This document shows, piece by piece, positions 23,727 through 33,408 of a stretch of 64,000 bases of DNA. Each line of letters starts with the position of its first letter. The stretch's first letter is position 1. The notes under the pieces are model-generated. The model saw only the letters and a list, made by a program, of their open reading frames with translations. It searched no databases and was not told where the DNA came from. A program made the translations under genes and the position numbers. Source of the stretch: Sphingomonas sp. HMP6 (GTDB taxonomy: Bacteria; Pseudomonadota; Alphaproteobacteria; Sphingomonadales; Sphingomonadaceae); contig NZ_AP022672.1 in NCBI RefSeq assembly GCF_013374095.1, positions 3,365,501 to 3,429,500 on the forward strand, in the 5' to 3' direction.

Positions 23727-26273
23727 CTAGTAGATGCCGCCCTCCCTTTGCAAGAAATCGCTGTCGCGGCGCGTTTCCTTCTGCTGCTGCTGCGCCTCTT
23801 GCGCGGCGCGTGCCTTGGCAGCCGCCGCGGCAGCCACGGCGGCGGGGTCGGGTACGATCATGTCGCGTCGTACGGCGCGGCGCGGTTCGCTTTCGGGCTT
23901 GAAGGCTTCCCAGATGACCGCCGCCTTGGGATCGTCGGTCGGCCATGTGCCGAACACCGGCTTGCCGCTCGCGCGGTCGATCCGGACCATGCGGATGCCC
24001 GTCGGTGCGCGGAACGGAACCTTGTCCAAGCCTTCATACGCCTTGACCGCGAACGTCCGGAAGATGGGCGCGGCGATCGTCCCGCCTTGTGCCGCCCCGC
24101 CGAGCGAGTGCGGCGTGTCGTACCCGATATACAGGCCGCCGATCATCTGCGGCGTGCCGCCGATGAACCACACGTCGGTCGGCCCGGTGTTGGTGCCGGT
24201 CTTGCCGAAGATCGGTCGGTCGAGATCGCGCAGCACGGTCGCGGTGCCGCGCTGGATCACGCCCTCGGCGATATGGACCATCTGATACGCACTCATTGCA
24301 TCGACGATCTGCTTGCCGCCCGACACCGGTCGCGGCATCGCCTTGCCATTCCAGTCGGGCGCGTTGCAACGGTCGCAGGCGCGCCAGTTCGCCGGGAACA
24401 CCACCTTGCCGTGCCGATCCTGCACGAAATCGATGAGCGAAGACGGGTGCGACCGCCCCTGATTGGCGAGGATCGCATAGGCGTTGACCATGCGCGACAC
24501 CGTCGTTTCGCCCGCGCCGAGCGCGAAGGAGAGGTAGGGCGGATATTTGCCGATGCCGATTCGGTCCATAAGCCCGACGACGCGCGGCATCCCCGTGGTC
24601 GCAGCGGCGCGGACCGTCATCAGGTTGCGGGATTGCTCCACGCCCCAGCGCATCGTGTGCGAGCCGGAGCCGCCGACATTGCCGAAATTCCGGAAGCATT
24701 TTTGACCCAGCCGCGCGCCCTGGAACACGCAGAACGGCCCGTCGACGATGATCGAGGCAGGAGTCATCCCGCCCTCCAGCGCCGCGGCATAGACGATCGG
24801 CTTGATCGTCGATCCGGGCTGGCGCAGCGCTTGCGTGGCGCGGTTGAAGGCCTGGATGCGGAAATCGAACCCGCCCTGCATCGCCAGTACCCGGCCCGTC
24901 TGCGGCTCCTCGACCACGAACGCGCCCGATATCTTGGGGACCGAGCGCAATACGAACGATTCGCCATCGGGCGCGACGGCGATGATGTCGCCCTCCTTTA
25001 GTGCGGCGAATGCGGTTCCGCCGACCCCGCGCACCGGCATTTGTGCGCCCCAGCGCGGCAGGGTGCCGGTGCTGCCATCGGCAAAGCCCAGGTCTGCGCT
25101 CTCGCTGCTGCGCGCAACGACGATTGCGGCGCGCCAATCGGCGTAATCGAGACCGATATTGGTGTTGAGCAAGGCGCTTTGCCATGCCGTCCCGGTGAAC
25201 TCGACATGACCCATCGGACCGGACCAGCCGCGCCCGCTGTCGAAGCGGAGCAATCCCTCGCGCAGCGCGGTCTGCGCATAGTCCTGAATCTTGTTGTCGA
25301 GCGAGGTGCGCACCCACAGCCCGCCCGAATAGACGCTGTACGGCCCGGCGCGCTGATCCTCCCCGAATTTATCGAGCAACTGGCGGCGGACTTCCTCGAC
25401 GAAATAGCCGCTCCCGGCGGTTTCGGTCTTGGGCGTTTGGCGCGGCACGGTGCCGAGCGGCTCGGCGCGCGCGGCATCATGCTGGGCCTGGGTGATGAAG
25501 CCGTTCTTGAGCATCTCGCGCAGCACATAGGCGCGGCGATCAAGCGCGCGCTGCGTGTGGCGGACGGGATCGTAATTGGACGGGCCTTTCGGCAGGATCG
25601 CCAGATACGCCATTTGCGCGAGATCGAGCTGGTTCAGATCTTTGCCGAAATAGGCATAGCTTGCCGCCTCGACCCCGAAGGCGTTGCGGCCAAGCGCGAT
25701 CTGGTTGAGGTACAATTCCAGGATCTGCTGCTTGGTCAGCGTATCCTCGATCCGGTAGGCGAGGATCGCTTCCTTGATCTTGCGCGTGTAGCTGGTCGCA
25801 TTGCCGATCAGCAGGTTCTTCGCCACCTGCTGCGTTATGGTCGATGCGCCGACCGCACGGCGTTTGGTCGTCAGATTGTTGAACGCGGCATTGGCGATGC
25901 CGAGATAATCGACGCCGTGATGTTCGAAGAAGGTCTTGTCTTCCGCCGCCAGAAAGGCACGGACGAGGAGCGGCGGATATTCGTCATAGCTGAGTTCCAC
26001 GCGGCGTTCGCGTGCGTAGCTATGAATCGGCGTGCCATCGATGCCGCGCACGTTGGTCGGCAATGGCGGTTCATAGGTGCGTAGCGTATCGACCGAGGGC
26101 AGACCGGCGGCGAACAGGAACCAGAAGAGTGCAGCGCCGATCGCCGCCAGCACGCCGATCGCCGCCAGCGCCTTGACCCACCAACGCCCCCAACTCCGTG
26201 CGACGAAGCCGCGAAAGCCGCCCATCTCACGGCGAATCCGGAATTTCACGGTTGTATCGTCGGGCGCGGCCAT
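23727..26273 (-). CDS. mrcA: Penicillin-binding protein 1A
   Basis: An 848-residue bifunctional murein synthase. A short cytosolic leader and one membrane helix precede the GT51 glycosyltransferase domain (AAEDKTFFEHHGVDYLGI, GASTITQQVAKNL). The transpeptidase domain has SXXK as STIK near residue 486, SXN as SRN, and KTGT near residue 689. The end is a low-complexity Ala/Gln/Lys coiled tail (AAAAAKARAAQEAQQQQKE). It polymerises and cross-links peptidoglycan in the periplasm, next to an amidase gene that remodels it. Confidence 0.96.
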   Translation of the reverse strand: MAAPDDTTVKFRIRREMGGFRGFVARSWGRWWVKALAAIGVLAAIGAALFWFLFAAGLPSVDTLRTYEPPLPTNVRGIDGTPIHSYARERRVELSYDEYPPLLVRAFLAAEDKTFFEHHGVDYLGIANAAFNNLTTKRRAVGASTITQQVAKNLLIGNATSYTRKIKEAILAYRIEDTLTKQQILELYLNQIALGRNAFGVEAASYAYFGKDLNQLDLAQMAYLAILPKGPSNYDPVRHTQRALDRRAYVLREMLKNGFITQAQHDAARAEPLGTVPRQTPKTETAGSGYFVEEVRRQLLDKFGEDQRAGPYSVYSGGLWVRTSLDNKIQDYAQTALREGLLRFDSGRGWSGPMGHVEFTGTAWQSALLNTNIGLDYADWRAAIVVARSSESADLGFADGSTGTLPRWGAQMPVRGVGGTAFAALKEGDIIAVAPDGESFVLRSVPKISGAFVVEEPQTGRVLAMQGGFDFRIQAFNRATQALRQPGSTIKPIVYAAALEGGMTPASIIVDGPFCVFQGARLGQKCFRNFGNVGGSGSHTMRWGVEQSRNLMTVRAAATTGMPRVVGLMDRIGIGKYPPYLSFALGAGETTVSRMVNAYAILANQGRSHPSSLIDFVQDRHGKVVFPANWRACDRCNAPDWNGKAMPRPVSGGKQIVDAMSAYQMVHIAEGVIQRGTATVLRDLDRPIFGKTGTNTGPTDVWFIGGTPQMIGGLYIGYDTPHSLGGAAQGGTIAAPIFRTFAVKAYEGLDKVPFRAPTGIRMVRIDRASGKPVFGTWPTDDPKAAVIWEAFKPESEPRRAVRRDMIVPDPAAVAAAAAAKARAAQEAQQQQKETRRDSDFLQREGGIY

Positions 26274-26367
26274 AGGATGTGAGGCTCTAGCAACTTTCGC
26301 GCGCGTTGCCAGCGGCTGTTCGTTCTACGCCACGGATGTGCCGCGCGATCCCGCACGGTCGGGAAAC

Positions 26368-27651
26368 TTAGCTATTGGATGCCATGCGCCGCGCGAAATG
26401 CACCTCCACAGCGCGTTCGATGCTCTGCGCGATTTTGCGACGTCCGTCCGCGCTGTCGATGAAATCGGCATCGCGCGGATTGGAGATATAGCCGGTCTCG
26501 AACAGGATCGAGGGCATGTCGGGCGCTTTGAGCACCATCAGCGATGCCATGCGGTGGAAGTTCGGCTTGACCGGAATCAGCGGCTGCGCCTCGCGACCGA
26601 GCAGGCGCGCGAAGCTTGCCGAATTGTTCATCGTCTCGCGCTGTGTCAGGTCGATCAGGATTGACGAGATGTCGGCCGAGGTCGCGCCGAGGTTTACGCC
26701 GGCGATGATGTCGGCCTTGTTCTCGCGCGCGGCGAGCTTCGCCGATTCCTTGTCGGACGCGACCTCGGACAGGGTGTAGACCGACGCACCCGATGCATTT
26801 CCTGATCCGACGCTGTCGCAATGGATCGAGATGAACAGATCGGCGCGCAGCTTTCGCGCAATGCCATAGCGTTCCTGCAAAACCAGAAAGCGATCGTCGT
26901 CGCGCGTCAACGCCACACGCACCCGGCCCGATTTTAGCAGCTCATCGCGGATCGCCCGGGCAATCTTCAGCGTCAGGTCCTTTTCGCGCCGCCCGTCGAG
27001 TGGCGAGATCGCGCCTGGATCGACGCCGCCATGGCCTGCGTCGATCACCACCAGCGGACGGCTGTCATCGTCGCCATAAATCCGCGGCAGCCGTGCATCG
27101 CGCGGCGCGGGCGGGATCGGCACCGACACGGCATAGCGTTCAGTCGCCTGCACCAGCCCCATGTTGAACGGCGGCAGGAAGCGCAAACGGCGCTCCCCGG
27201 CGGCGCGTGCGAACGTCGCATCATCGACGGTCTGCAATTCCAGCGTCAGTTCGCGTCCGTCGCGGCCGAACACGCCTTCGGTGACAAGCGCCGGCTGCGC
27301 GAGATCGAACACCACGCGCGTCCCACCGTCACCGTGCGCCGCTTGGCGCACCTGGGCGACCGCGCCACCGGTCTCCACGTCGCCGCCGGGCTGCGCGCCC
27401 GTGATGTCGATGGCGATGCGACGCGGTGCCGCCAGCACGAAGCTCGACGCATCGGCCACCGCGGAATCGAAGCGGATGACGATGCGATCGTGTTTGACAT
27501 CGATCCGCTCGACCGACGCTGCCCAACCGGGGGCACCGGCGAACCAGCAGGCGAGCAAAGCGAGAACAAACGACACGCCCCTGTAATGCCGCCGGGAAGG
27601 TGGGGCGGTAAAGCGAAAAGGACTGCGACGAGGGGCGGCGGCGGTGCTCAT
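26368..27651 (-). CDS. amiC: N-acetylmuramoyl-L-alanine amidase, AmiC type
   Basis: A 427-residue periplasmic cell-separation amidase. An Arg-rich leader and hydrophobic segment (FVLALLACWFAGAPGWA) form an export signal. An N-terminal AMIN domain (residues about 45-150) targets peptidoglycan. The Amidase_3 domain starts near residue 195 with VVIDAGHGGVDPGAI (Zn His), then REKDLTL (Zn Glu), FISIHCDS (Zn His) and FETGYISNPRDADF (catalytic Glu). It diverges from rne, a conserved alphaproteobacterial arrangement. Confidence 0.94.
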   Translation of the reverse strand: MSTAAAPRRSPFRFTAPPSRRHYRGVSFVLALLACWFAGAPGWAASVERIDVKHDRIVIRFDSAVADASSFVLAAPRRIAIDITGAQPGGDVETGGAVAQVRQAAHGDGGTRVVFDLAQPALVTEGVFGRDGRELTLELQTVDDATFARAAGERRLRFLPPFNMGLVQATERYAVSVPIPPAPRDARLPRIYGDDDSRPLVVIDAGHGGVDPGAISPLDGRREKDLTLKIARAIRDELLKSGRVRVALTRDDDRFLVLQERYGIARKLRADLFISIHCDSVGSGNASGASVYTLSEVASDKESAKLAARENKADIIAGVNLGATSADISSILIDLTQRETMNNSASFARLLGREAQPLIPVKPNFHRMASLMVLKAPDMPSILFETGYISNPRDADFIDSADGRRKIAQSIERAVEVHFARRMASNS

Positions 27652-28121
27652 CCTTTCGGATTAGGTAACTGTCTCCCAAGGGCGCGTTGCCGGTTGCGGT
27701 TAATTTGCCGCTAGGCATGGAATTGCCGGTCGGCGGCAAAAACGTGCCGGTTGCTGCGTCGGCAATGCGGTGCTACGTAATAAACGGTGTCCGTTCACCG
27801 CCTTGTTTCGGCGACGTTTCGGTCTCTCTCTCGGCCGCCTCAGAGTTTCTAGGGTGCGGCTCATCCAGGTTGACGTTCGCATGATGCATGTATCCCGCCC
27901 TTCGCTCCGACCGGTTTCGACCGGCGGGTGCGCGAGCGTGGCGGTAACCCGAAGCCGGAAGGCTGGGCGTGCAAAGCGAGCAGAGGCAATTTTTGTAAAA
28001 CCCCGCGTGTCCGGACCCGGCGACTCTTTCGCCGTAGCGGACGCGCTCATCAATCACGCGCGGCCGGCGTCTTCACGCCCAGTGCATGCAGGCTCTGTGC
28101 CGCGCGACCGGAGAACAGTAC
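27652..28121 (+). promoter_or_regulatory. Long rne leader / divergent promoter region
   Basis: 470 bp without a credible gene between amiC and rne. It contains a T-rich stretch (GGCAATTTTTGTAAAACCCC, about 27986-28005) and GC-rich pairs able to form stems near the rne start. rne mRNAs commonly carry long 5' leaders through which RNase E autoregulates; that this leader works so is inference. Promoters for both genes must lie here; I cannot place them firmly. Confidence 0.4.
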
Positions 28122-30926
28122 ATGACAATGCGTATGCTGATCGACGCACGGCACCGGGAGGAAACCCGGGTCGCGGTCGTCAAAGGGAATCGAATCGAAG
28201 AGTTTGATTTCGAATCTGCCGAGCGGAAACAGCTCAAGGGAAATATCTATCTTGCCAAGGTGACCCGGGTCGAACCGTCGTTGCAGGCGGCGTTCATCGA
28301 TTACGGCGGCAATCGCCACGGGTTCCTGGCGTTCAGCGAAATCCACCCCGATTATTATCAGATTCCGAAGGAAGATCGCGACGCGTTGTTGCGCGAAGAG
28401 GCCGAACATGCCGCCGAGGAAGCCGCCCTGCGCGCGCAGCAGGATGCCGAGGACGAACTGCACGGCGACGATCAGGACGATGACGGCTTCGAAGGCGATT
28501 CAGACGGCGACGACGTCACGATCGAGCATGACGACGGCGATTCCGAGTCGGAGACCGAAATCGTATCCGAAGGCGAGAGCCGGGGCGGGCGTGGCCGTGG
28601 CCGCCGCAAGCGCAGCGCATCGGACGATGCCGCCGACGATCTGCGCGAACGCCGCACCAATCTGCGCCACCGTTACAAGATCCAGGACGTCATTCGCCGC
28701 CGCCAGGTGCTGCTCGTCCAAGTCGTAAAGGAAGAGCGCGGCAACAAGGGCGCGGCGCTGACCACCTATCTGTCGCTCGCCGGGCGCTATTGCGTGTTGA
28801 TGCCCAACACGTCGCATGGCGGCGGGATCAGCCGCAAGATTTCGAACGCGGGCGACCGCAAGCGTTTGAAGTCGATCATGGCCGACATGAAGCTGCCCCC
28901 GTCGATGGGTTGCATCGTGCGCACCGCCGGGCTGCAACGCACCCGCGTCGAGATCAAGCGCGACTTCGATTATCTGGCGCGACTGTGGGACGGGATTCGC
29001 GAGACGACGCTGTCGTCCTCCGCCCCGGCGCTGGTGTATGGCGACAGCGACCTGATGAAGCGCGCGATCCGCGATATCTATAACAAGGACATCGACGAGG
29101 TGATCGTCGAGGGCGAGGAGGGGTATCGCCACGCCAAGGAGTTCATGAAGCTCCTGATGCCCAGTCATGCGCGCAAGGTGAAGCATTACAGCGATCCGGT
29201 CCCGCTGTTCCAGCGCGCCGGGGTCGAGGAGCAATTGTCCGCGATGTACCACCCGTTGGTGCAGTTGAAGTCGGGCGGCTACCTCGTCATCAACCCGACC
29301 GAGGCGTTGGTGTCGATCGACATCAACTCGGGCCGTTCGACGCGCGAACATTCGATCGAGCAGACCGCGACCGCGACGAATCTGGAGGCTGCGGCCGAAA
29401 TCGCACGCCAGTTGCGCTTGCGCGACATGGCCGGGCTCGTCGTGATCGATTTCATCGACATGGATAACAGCTCGAACAACCGCAAGGTTGAGAAGGCGAT
29501 GAAGGAGGCGCTGAAGAACGATCGTGCGCGCATCCAGATCGGTCGCATTTCGTCCTTCGGGCTGATGGAGATGAGCCGCCAGCGGCTGCGCACCGGCGTG
29601 CTCGAAGCGTCGACGCGTCCGTGCCCGCATTGTGAGGGGTCGGGCTTCGTCCGCACCGCATCGTCGTCGGGCCTGTCGGCGCTGCGCTTGCTCGAAGACG
29701 AAGCCGCGCAGGGTCGCGGGTCGCAGCTGTTGCTGCGCGCGAGCCAGGAAGCCGCCTTCTATCTGCTCAACCGCAAGCGTGCGGAACTGGCAGAGATCGA
29801 GGAACGCTATGGCGTGATGATCGAAGTCGCGCCCGACGGCGAGCAGGAAGGCGCGCGCATGTCGGTCGAGGTCGGCGGTCCGCCGCCCGCCTATCGTCCG
29901 CGTTTCGAAGCTGCGATCGAGGAAATCGAGGAAGAGTTCGTCGAAGAGGAAATCGAAGACGAAATCGAGGAAGAGGAAGTCGAGCAGCCGCGCGCACCCC
30001 GCGAACCGCGCAGTGACCGGCCTGAGCGCGCAGCCGCGGGGGACGATGAGGGTGGCTCGCGTCGCCGTCGCCGTCGTCGCGGACGCCGCGGTCGTGCGCG
30101 CCCCGAGGGCGAAGGGGCCGAGGGCGAGCAAATCGTCGGCGATCAGGTTGAGGGCGAAGAGCTTGAGACCGTCGACGGTGCCGAGCTGGAAGAGGGTGCC
30201 GAGGCTCCCATCGCAGCATCCGAAGAGGGTGAAGGCGGCGAGGGCGGTCGTCGCCGGCGTGGTCGTCGCGGTCGTCGTGGCGGCCGTCGCAATGAAGGCG
30301 AGCAAGCTTCAGACGAGCAGACTGCCGATGCCGCTGCCGATGCACCGATCGACGAGACCGTCGCTGCGGTAAGCGAAGCGCCGGTCGAGGTTGAAGCCGA
30401 AGTCGAAGCCGAGCCCGAGGCGGAGGCGCCCAAAAAGGGTCGCCGTCGCCCGCGTGCCCGGGACGCCGAGCCAAAGGCTGCGCCGAAGAAAGCGGCTCCG
30501 GCTGTGAAGGCAGAGGCTGAAGCACCGCCAGCGGCCGAGGTGGAAGTTGGGACCAAGCCCAAGCGCAGCCGTCGCAAGGCCAAGCCCGCGGAGGCCGACG
30601 CGGCTCCCGTCGAAGCCGAAGCTGAAGCTGAAGCTGAGACGAGCAGCGCGATGATGGATGTGCCGGTTTCGGAAGAGCCTGCCCCCAAGCCAAAGCGGAG
30701 CCGCAAGCCTAAGGCGACCGGCGCAGAGGTAGTCGCACCGGTCGAGGCCGAAGCTGAATCCGAAGCGGGGGCTCCGGCGATCCCGCTCGCAGTCGAAGTC
30801 GCGACGGCGGAGCCGAGCGCGCCGGACGCGCCGGAAGCCGGCGCGACGAGCGGCGAGATCGATCCCGATCCGGGCGAAGCCGGCAGCCCGCGTCGCGGCT
30901 GGTGGCAGCGCACCTTCGGGGCGTGA
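28122..30926 (+). CDS. rne: Ribonuclease E
   Basis: A 934-residue endonuclease at the core of the RNA degradosome. The S1 domain begins near residue 38 (GNIYLAKVTRVEPSLQAAF) and is interrupted at about residues 83-183 by an acidic insert (DDQDDDGFEGDSDGDD) plus a basic patch, then resumes at YKIQDVIRRRQVLLVQV. DNase-I-like catalytic Asp residues are in LVSIDINSG and VIDFIDMDN; the Zn-link is RPCPHCEGSG. The tail is disordered, with two arginine blocks (RRRRRRRGRRGRARP, RRRRGRRGRRGGRR), KPKRSRR repeats and a conserved end RRGWWQRTFGA. Start 28122 follows GGAGAACAGTAC; Met at 28128 is also possible. Confidence 0.96.
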   Translation: MTMRMLIDARHREETRVAVVKGNRIEEFDFESAERKQLKGNIYLAKVTRVEPSLQAAFIDYGGNRHGFLAFSEIHPDYYQIPKEDRDALLREEAEHAAEEAALRAQQDAEDELHGDDQDDDGFEGDSDGDDVTIEHDDGDSESETEIVSEGESRGGRGRGRRKRSASDDAADDLRERRTNLRHRYKIQDVIRRRQVLLVQVVKEERGNKGAALTTYLSLAGRYCVLMPNTSHGGGISRKISNAGDRKRLKSIMADMKLPPSMGCIVRTAGLQRTRVEIKRDFDYLARLWDGIRETTLSSSAPALVYGDSDLMKRAIRDIYNKDIDEVIVEGEEGYRHAKEFMKLLMPSHARKVKHYSDPVPLFQRAGVEEQLSAMYHPLVQLKSGGYLVINPTEALVSIDINSGRSTREHSIEQTATATNLEAAAEIARQLRLRDMAGLVVIDFIDMDNSSNNRKVEKAMKEALKNDRARIQIGRISSFGLMEMSRQRLRTGVLEASTRPCPHCEGSGFVRTASSSGLSALRLLEDEAAQGRGSQLLLRASQEAAFYLLNRKRAELAEIEERYGVMIEVAPDGEQEGARMSVEVGGPPPAYRPRFEAAIEEIEEEFVEEEIEDEIEEEEVEQPRAPREPRSDRPERAAAGDDEGGSRRRRRRRGRRGRARPEGEGAEGEQIVGDQVEGEELETVDGAELEEGAEAPIAASEEGEGGEGGRRRRGRRGRRGGRRNEGEQASDEQTADAAADAPIDETVAAVSEAPVEVEAEVEAEPEAEAPKKGRRRPRARDAEPKAAPKKAAPAVKAEAEAPPAAEVEVGTKPKRSRRKAKPAEADAAPVEAEAEAEAETSSAMMDVPVSEEPAPKPKRSRKPKATGAEVVAPVEAEAESEAGAPAIPLAVEVATAEPSAPDAPEAGATSGEIDPDPGEAGSPRRGWWQRTFGA

Positions 30927-30933
30927 TGCGAAC

Positions 30934-30970
30934 ATCCCCTCCCACCCCGCGGTGGGAGGGGATTTTTCTT
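30934..30970 (+). terminator. Rho-independent terminator of rne
   Basis: 13-bp perfect stem (30934-30946 with 30951-30963, core CCCCTCCCACC) with loop CCGC, followed by TTTTCTT. Eight bases after the rne stop. Confidence 0.9.
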
Positions 30971-31042
30971 GGAGCTTCACTCACCGTTCAGCCGCGCTGC
31001 CGCACCGCACGCACGATTGCTCCAACGGGAAAATTCGGCGAT

Positions 31043-32407
31043 ATGTCGGCCATGAAGCGCCTCTTCGCGGGACTCGCGGCCTCTCTCCTCGTTTGGGCGC
31101 AGCCCGCTGTCGCCCAGTCGATCCTGCGCGATGCCGAGACCGAGGCGATGTTCAACGACATGTCCCGCCCGCTGATTCTGGCGGCCGGCTTGTCGCCCAA
31201 CAATGTCCGCATCGTGTTGATCAACGATGATTCGATCAACGCGTTCACCGCCGGCGGACAAACCGTCTATGTCCATTCGGGCCTGATCCAGGCGGCGGAC
31301 AACGCCAATCAGGTGCAGGGCGTCATCGCGCACGAACTCGGCCACGTCGCCGATGGCCATGTCATTCTGATGGATGCCGGGGCCAAGCCTGCGCTCGGGA
31401 TTCAGATCCTCAGCATGGTTTTGGGCGTCGCGGCGATCGCGGCGGGCTCGCCCGAGGCCGGGGCCGGAATTCTCTCGGCTGGGACGACGGCAGCGCAGGG
31501 GAAATTCCTCGCGTACAGCCGCGTTCAGGAATCCACCGCGGATGCGACTGGGCTGAAATTTCTGCGCGAGGCGGGGATTACCGGCAAGGGCATGCTGACC
31601 TTCTTCAAGAAGCTCCAGAATCAGGAATATGCGTACGGGCTGAAGAACATCGACCCGTTTGCGCAGAGCCATCCTTTGTCGGGCGAACGCATCGTCACAC
31701 TCGCTGCCGACGTGATCGCCTCGCCATCGTACAACGCCAAACCGGACCAGGCACTGGAGGAACGCTTCAAGCGTGTGAAAGCCAAGCTGCTCGGCTATGT
31801 CGCCGATCCGAAGACTACGCTCAACGTCTATCCCGAGGAGGATCAGAGCGTCTACGCGCACTACGCTCGCGCGTATGCGTGGCATAAGTCTGGCTATCCC
31901 GAAAAGGCCGATACCGAGTCCGCTGCCTTGCTGAAAGGCGCGCCGCACGACCCGTATTTCCTCGAAATCCAGGGGCAGATCCTGCTCGAAGCGGGGAAAC
32001 CCCGCCAAGCGCTCGCTCCATTGCGCGAGGCGACCGAGCTGTCGCGCAGCTCCCCGTTGATTGCGACGACCTTTGGCCATGCGCTGATCGCGACCGAGGA
32101 CAAGGCCAACTATCCCGAAGCGATCAAGGTGCTGCGTCAGGCGGTCGCGCGCGACGATGACAATCCCTTCGCCTGGTATCAGCTCGGCACCGTGTATGAG
32201 GCGTCGGGAGATCAGCCGCGTGCATTGCTTGCCTCGGCTGAGCAAGCCAGCTTGACCGGGGATTTGCGCAACGCCGCATACCGCGCGCGGGGCGCCTTGC
32301 AGGGCCTGCCTGCCAACAGTGTCGACTGGATCCGCGCGCAGGACATCGCGCTGGCCGCGCAGAACGAGATGGACGACGATCCCAAGACCTATAAGAAGCG
32401 CCGATGA
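31043..32407 (+). CDS. M48-family metalloprotease with TPR region (BepA-like)
   Basis: A 454-residue periplasmic protease. Signal peptide ends near QPAVAQ (residue 25). The Zn site HELGH is at residues 97-101, with the third ligand in VQESTADATGL. A hydrophobic amphipathic loop follows the active site (LGIQILSMVLGVAAIAAGS). The C-terminal half (about 280-440) is made of TPR-like helices, as in BepA/YfgC, which monitors outer-membrane protein assembly. Start at 31043 or Met 31052. It overlaps the next gene by 4 bp. Confidence 0.9.
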   Translation: MSAMKRLFAGLAASLLVWAQPAVAQSILRDAETEAMFNDMSRPLILAAGLSPNNVRIVLINDDSINAFTAGGQTVYVHSGLIQAADNANQVQGVIAHELGHVADGHVILMDAGAKPALGIQILSMVLGVAAIAAGSPEAGAGILSAGTTAAQGKFLAYSRVQESTADATGLKFLREAGITGKGMLTFFKKLQNQEYAYGLKNIDPFAQSHPLSGERIVTLAADVIASPSYNAKPDQALEERFKRVKAKLLGYVADPKTTLNVYPEEDQSVYAHYARAYAWHKSGYPEKADTESAALLKGAPHDPYFLEIQGQILLEAGKPRQALAPLREATELSRSSPLIATTFGHALIATEDKANYPEAIKVLRQAVARDDDNPFAWYQLGTVYEASGDQPRALLASAEQASLTGDLRNAAYRARGALQGLPANSVDWIRAQDIALAAQNEMDDDPKTYKKRR

Positions 32408-33153
32408 GCCGTGTTATTCTTGCAGGAGTTGCCGTGTTGGGCGTTATTTTGGGGGCGATCGGATTGCTCTCGGTTCAGGCCTTCGCGCCACCGCGCGTCG
32501 ATGTGGCGGACCGCGCCCGGATCGAAAGCGTCGTCCGCGACTACATCCTCGCCCATCCCGAAATCCTGCCCGAAGCGATGCAAAAGCTGCAGGAGCGCGA
32601 AACCGCCGATCGCGGCAACCGCGCCGCTATGGCCGCCGTGCAGAACCGCAAGGCGATCGAAACCCCGTTCGGCAGCGCCTGGGCCGGTAACCCCGCCGCA
32701 GACGTCACGCTGGTCGAATATTTCGACTATAATTGCGGCTATTGCCGCGCCAGCTTGCCGGCGGTCGCGGCCTTGCTGAAAAGCGATCGAAAGGTGCGGA
32801 TCGTCTACCGGGAATTCCCGATTCTCGCGCAATCGAGCGTTGATGCCGCCAAGATGAGCCTCGCCGCGGCCGCACAGGGTAAGTTCCAGGCGTTTCATGA
32901 TGCCCTTTATGCCGGCGGCCCGGTGACCGCGCAAAGCATCGCCGCCGCCGCGCAAAAGGCCGGGCTGGACGCGGCCCGCGCTGCCGCTTTTGCCCCGCGC
33001 GCGCAGGCCGAAATCGCCGCCAATGAAGCGATGGCGCAGAAACTCGGCCTGACCGGGACGCCGAGTTGGGTGATCGGCCGCAAGGTCGTGTCCTCGGCTC
33101 TGCCGCTGGAGGAATTGCAAAAGGCTGTCGCGGCGGCGCGGGCGGGGCGCTGA
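32404..33153 (+). CDS. DsbA-family thiol oxidoreductase (BdbD/ScsC type)
   Basis: A 249-residue thioredoxin-fold protein with an N-terminal signal/anchor helix (VILAGVAVLGVILGAIGLL). The helical region DYILAHPEILPEAMQKL is typical of the N-terminal extension of this family. The active site is CGYC (FDYNCGYCRAS), with the cis-Pro loop TGTPSWVIG. It probably forms or shuffles periplasmic disulfides; its overlap with the M48 protease suggests a shared envelope quality-control role, which is inference. Confidence 0.92.
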   Translation: MSRVILAGVAVLGVILGAIGLLSVQAFAPPRVDVADRARIESVVRDYILAHPEILPEAMQKLQERETADRGNRAAMAAVQNRKAIETPFGSAWAGNPAADVTLVEYFDYNCGYCRASLPAVAALLKSDRKVRIVYREFPILAQSSVDAAKMSLAAAAQGKFQAFHDALYAGGPVTAQSIAAAAQKAGLDAARAAAFAPRAQAEIAANEAMAQKLGLTGTPSWVIGRKVVSSALPLEELQKAVAAARAGR

Positions 33154-33163
33154 AGGCAGAAGA

Positions 33164-33338
33164 GGTTCACGCGAAGGCGCGAAGAGAAGGTTAGGGCGCG
33201 AAGGCGTTCCCCTTCGGATGATCCTCCTGACTCAGGCGTAGGGTGAAGGCCGTTGGCGCGGCGAAGTAGCCCGCGCGTCAGCGCATCCATTCTTCTCTCT
33301 TTGCGGCCTTCCCTTCTCTTCGCGCCTTCGCGTGAACC
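33164..33338. repeat. Long-arm palindromic element (27-bp perfect arms)
   Basis: Perfect arms 33164-33190 and 33312-33338 (core TTCACGCGAAGGCGCGAAG) 121 bp apart. It fills the gap between the DsbA-like gene and the ABC-transporter genes. The left arm is followed by further copies of GCGCGAAGGCG. No gene lies in the spacer. Sequence family differs from the CCCCGG REPs. Confidence 0.9.
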
Positions 33339-33408
33339 CCTTCTTTCCCAACCCCCGCTTGTCCCCACCCCCAGCCACCCCCATCTCCCGGCCAGAAACG
33401 GGGAATTC

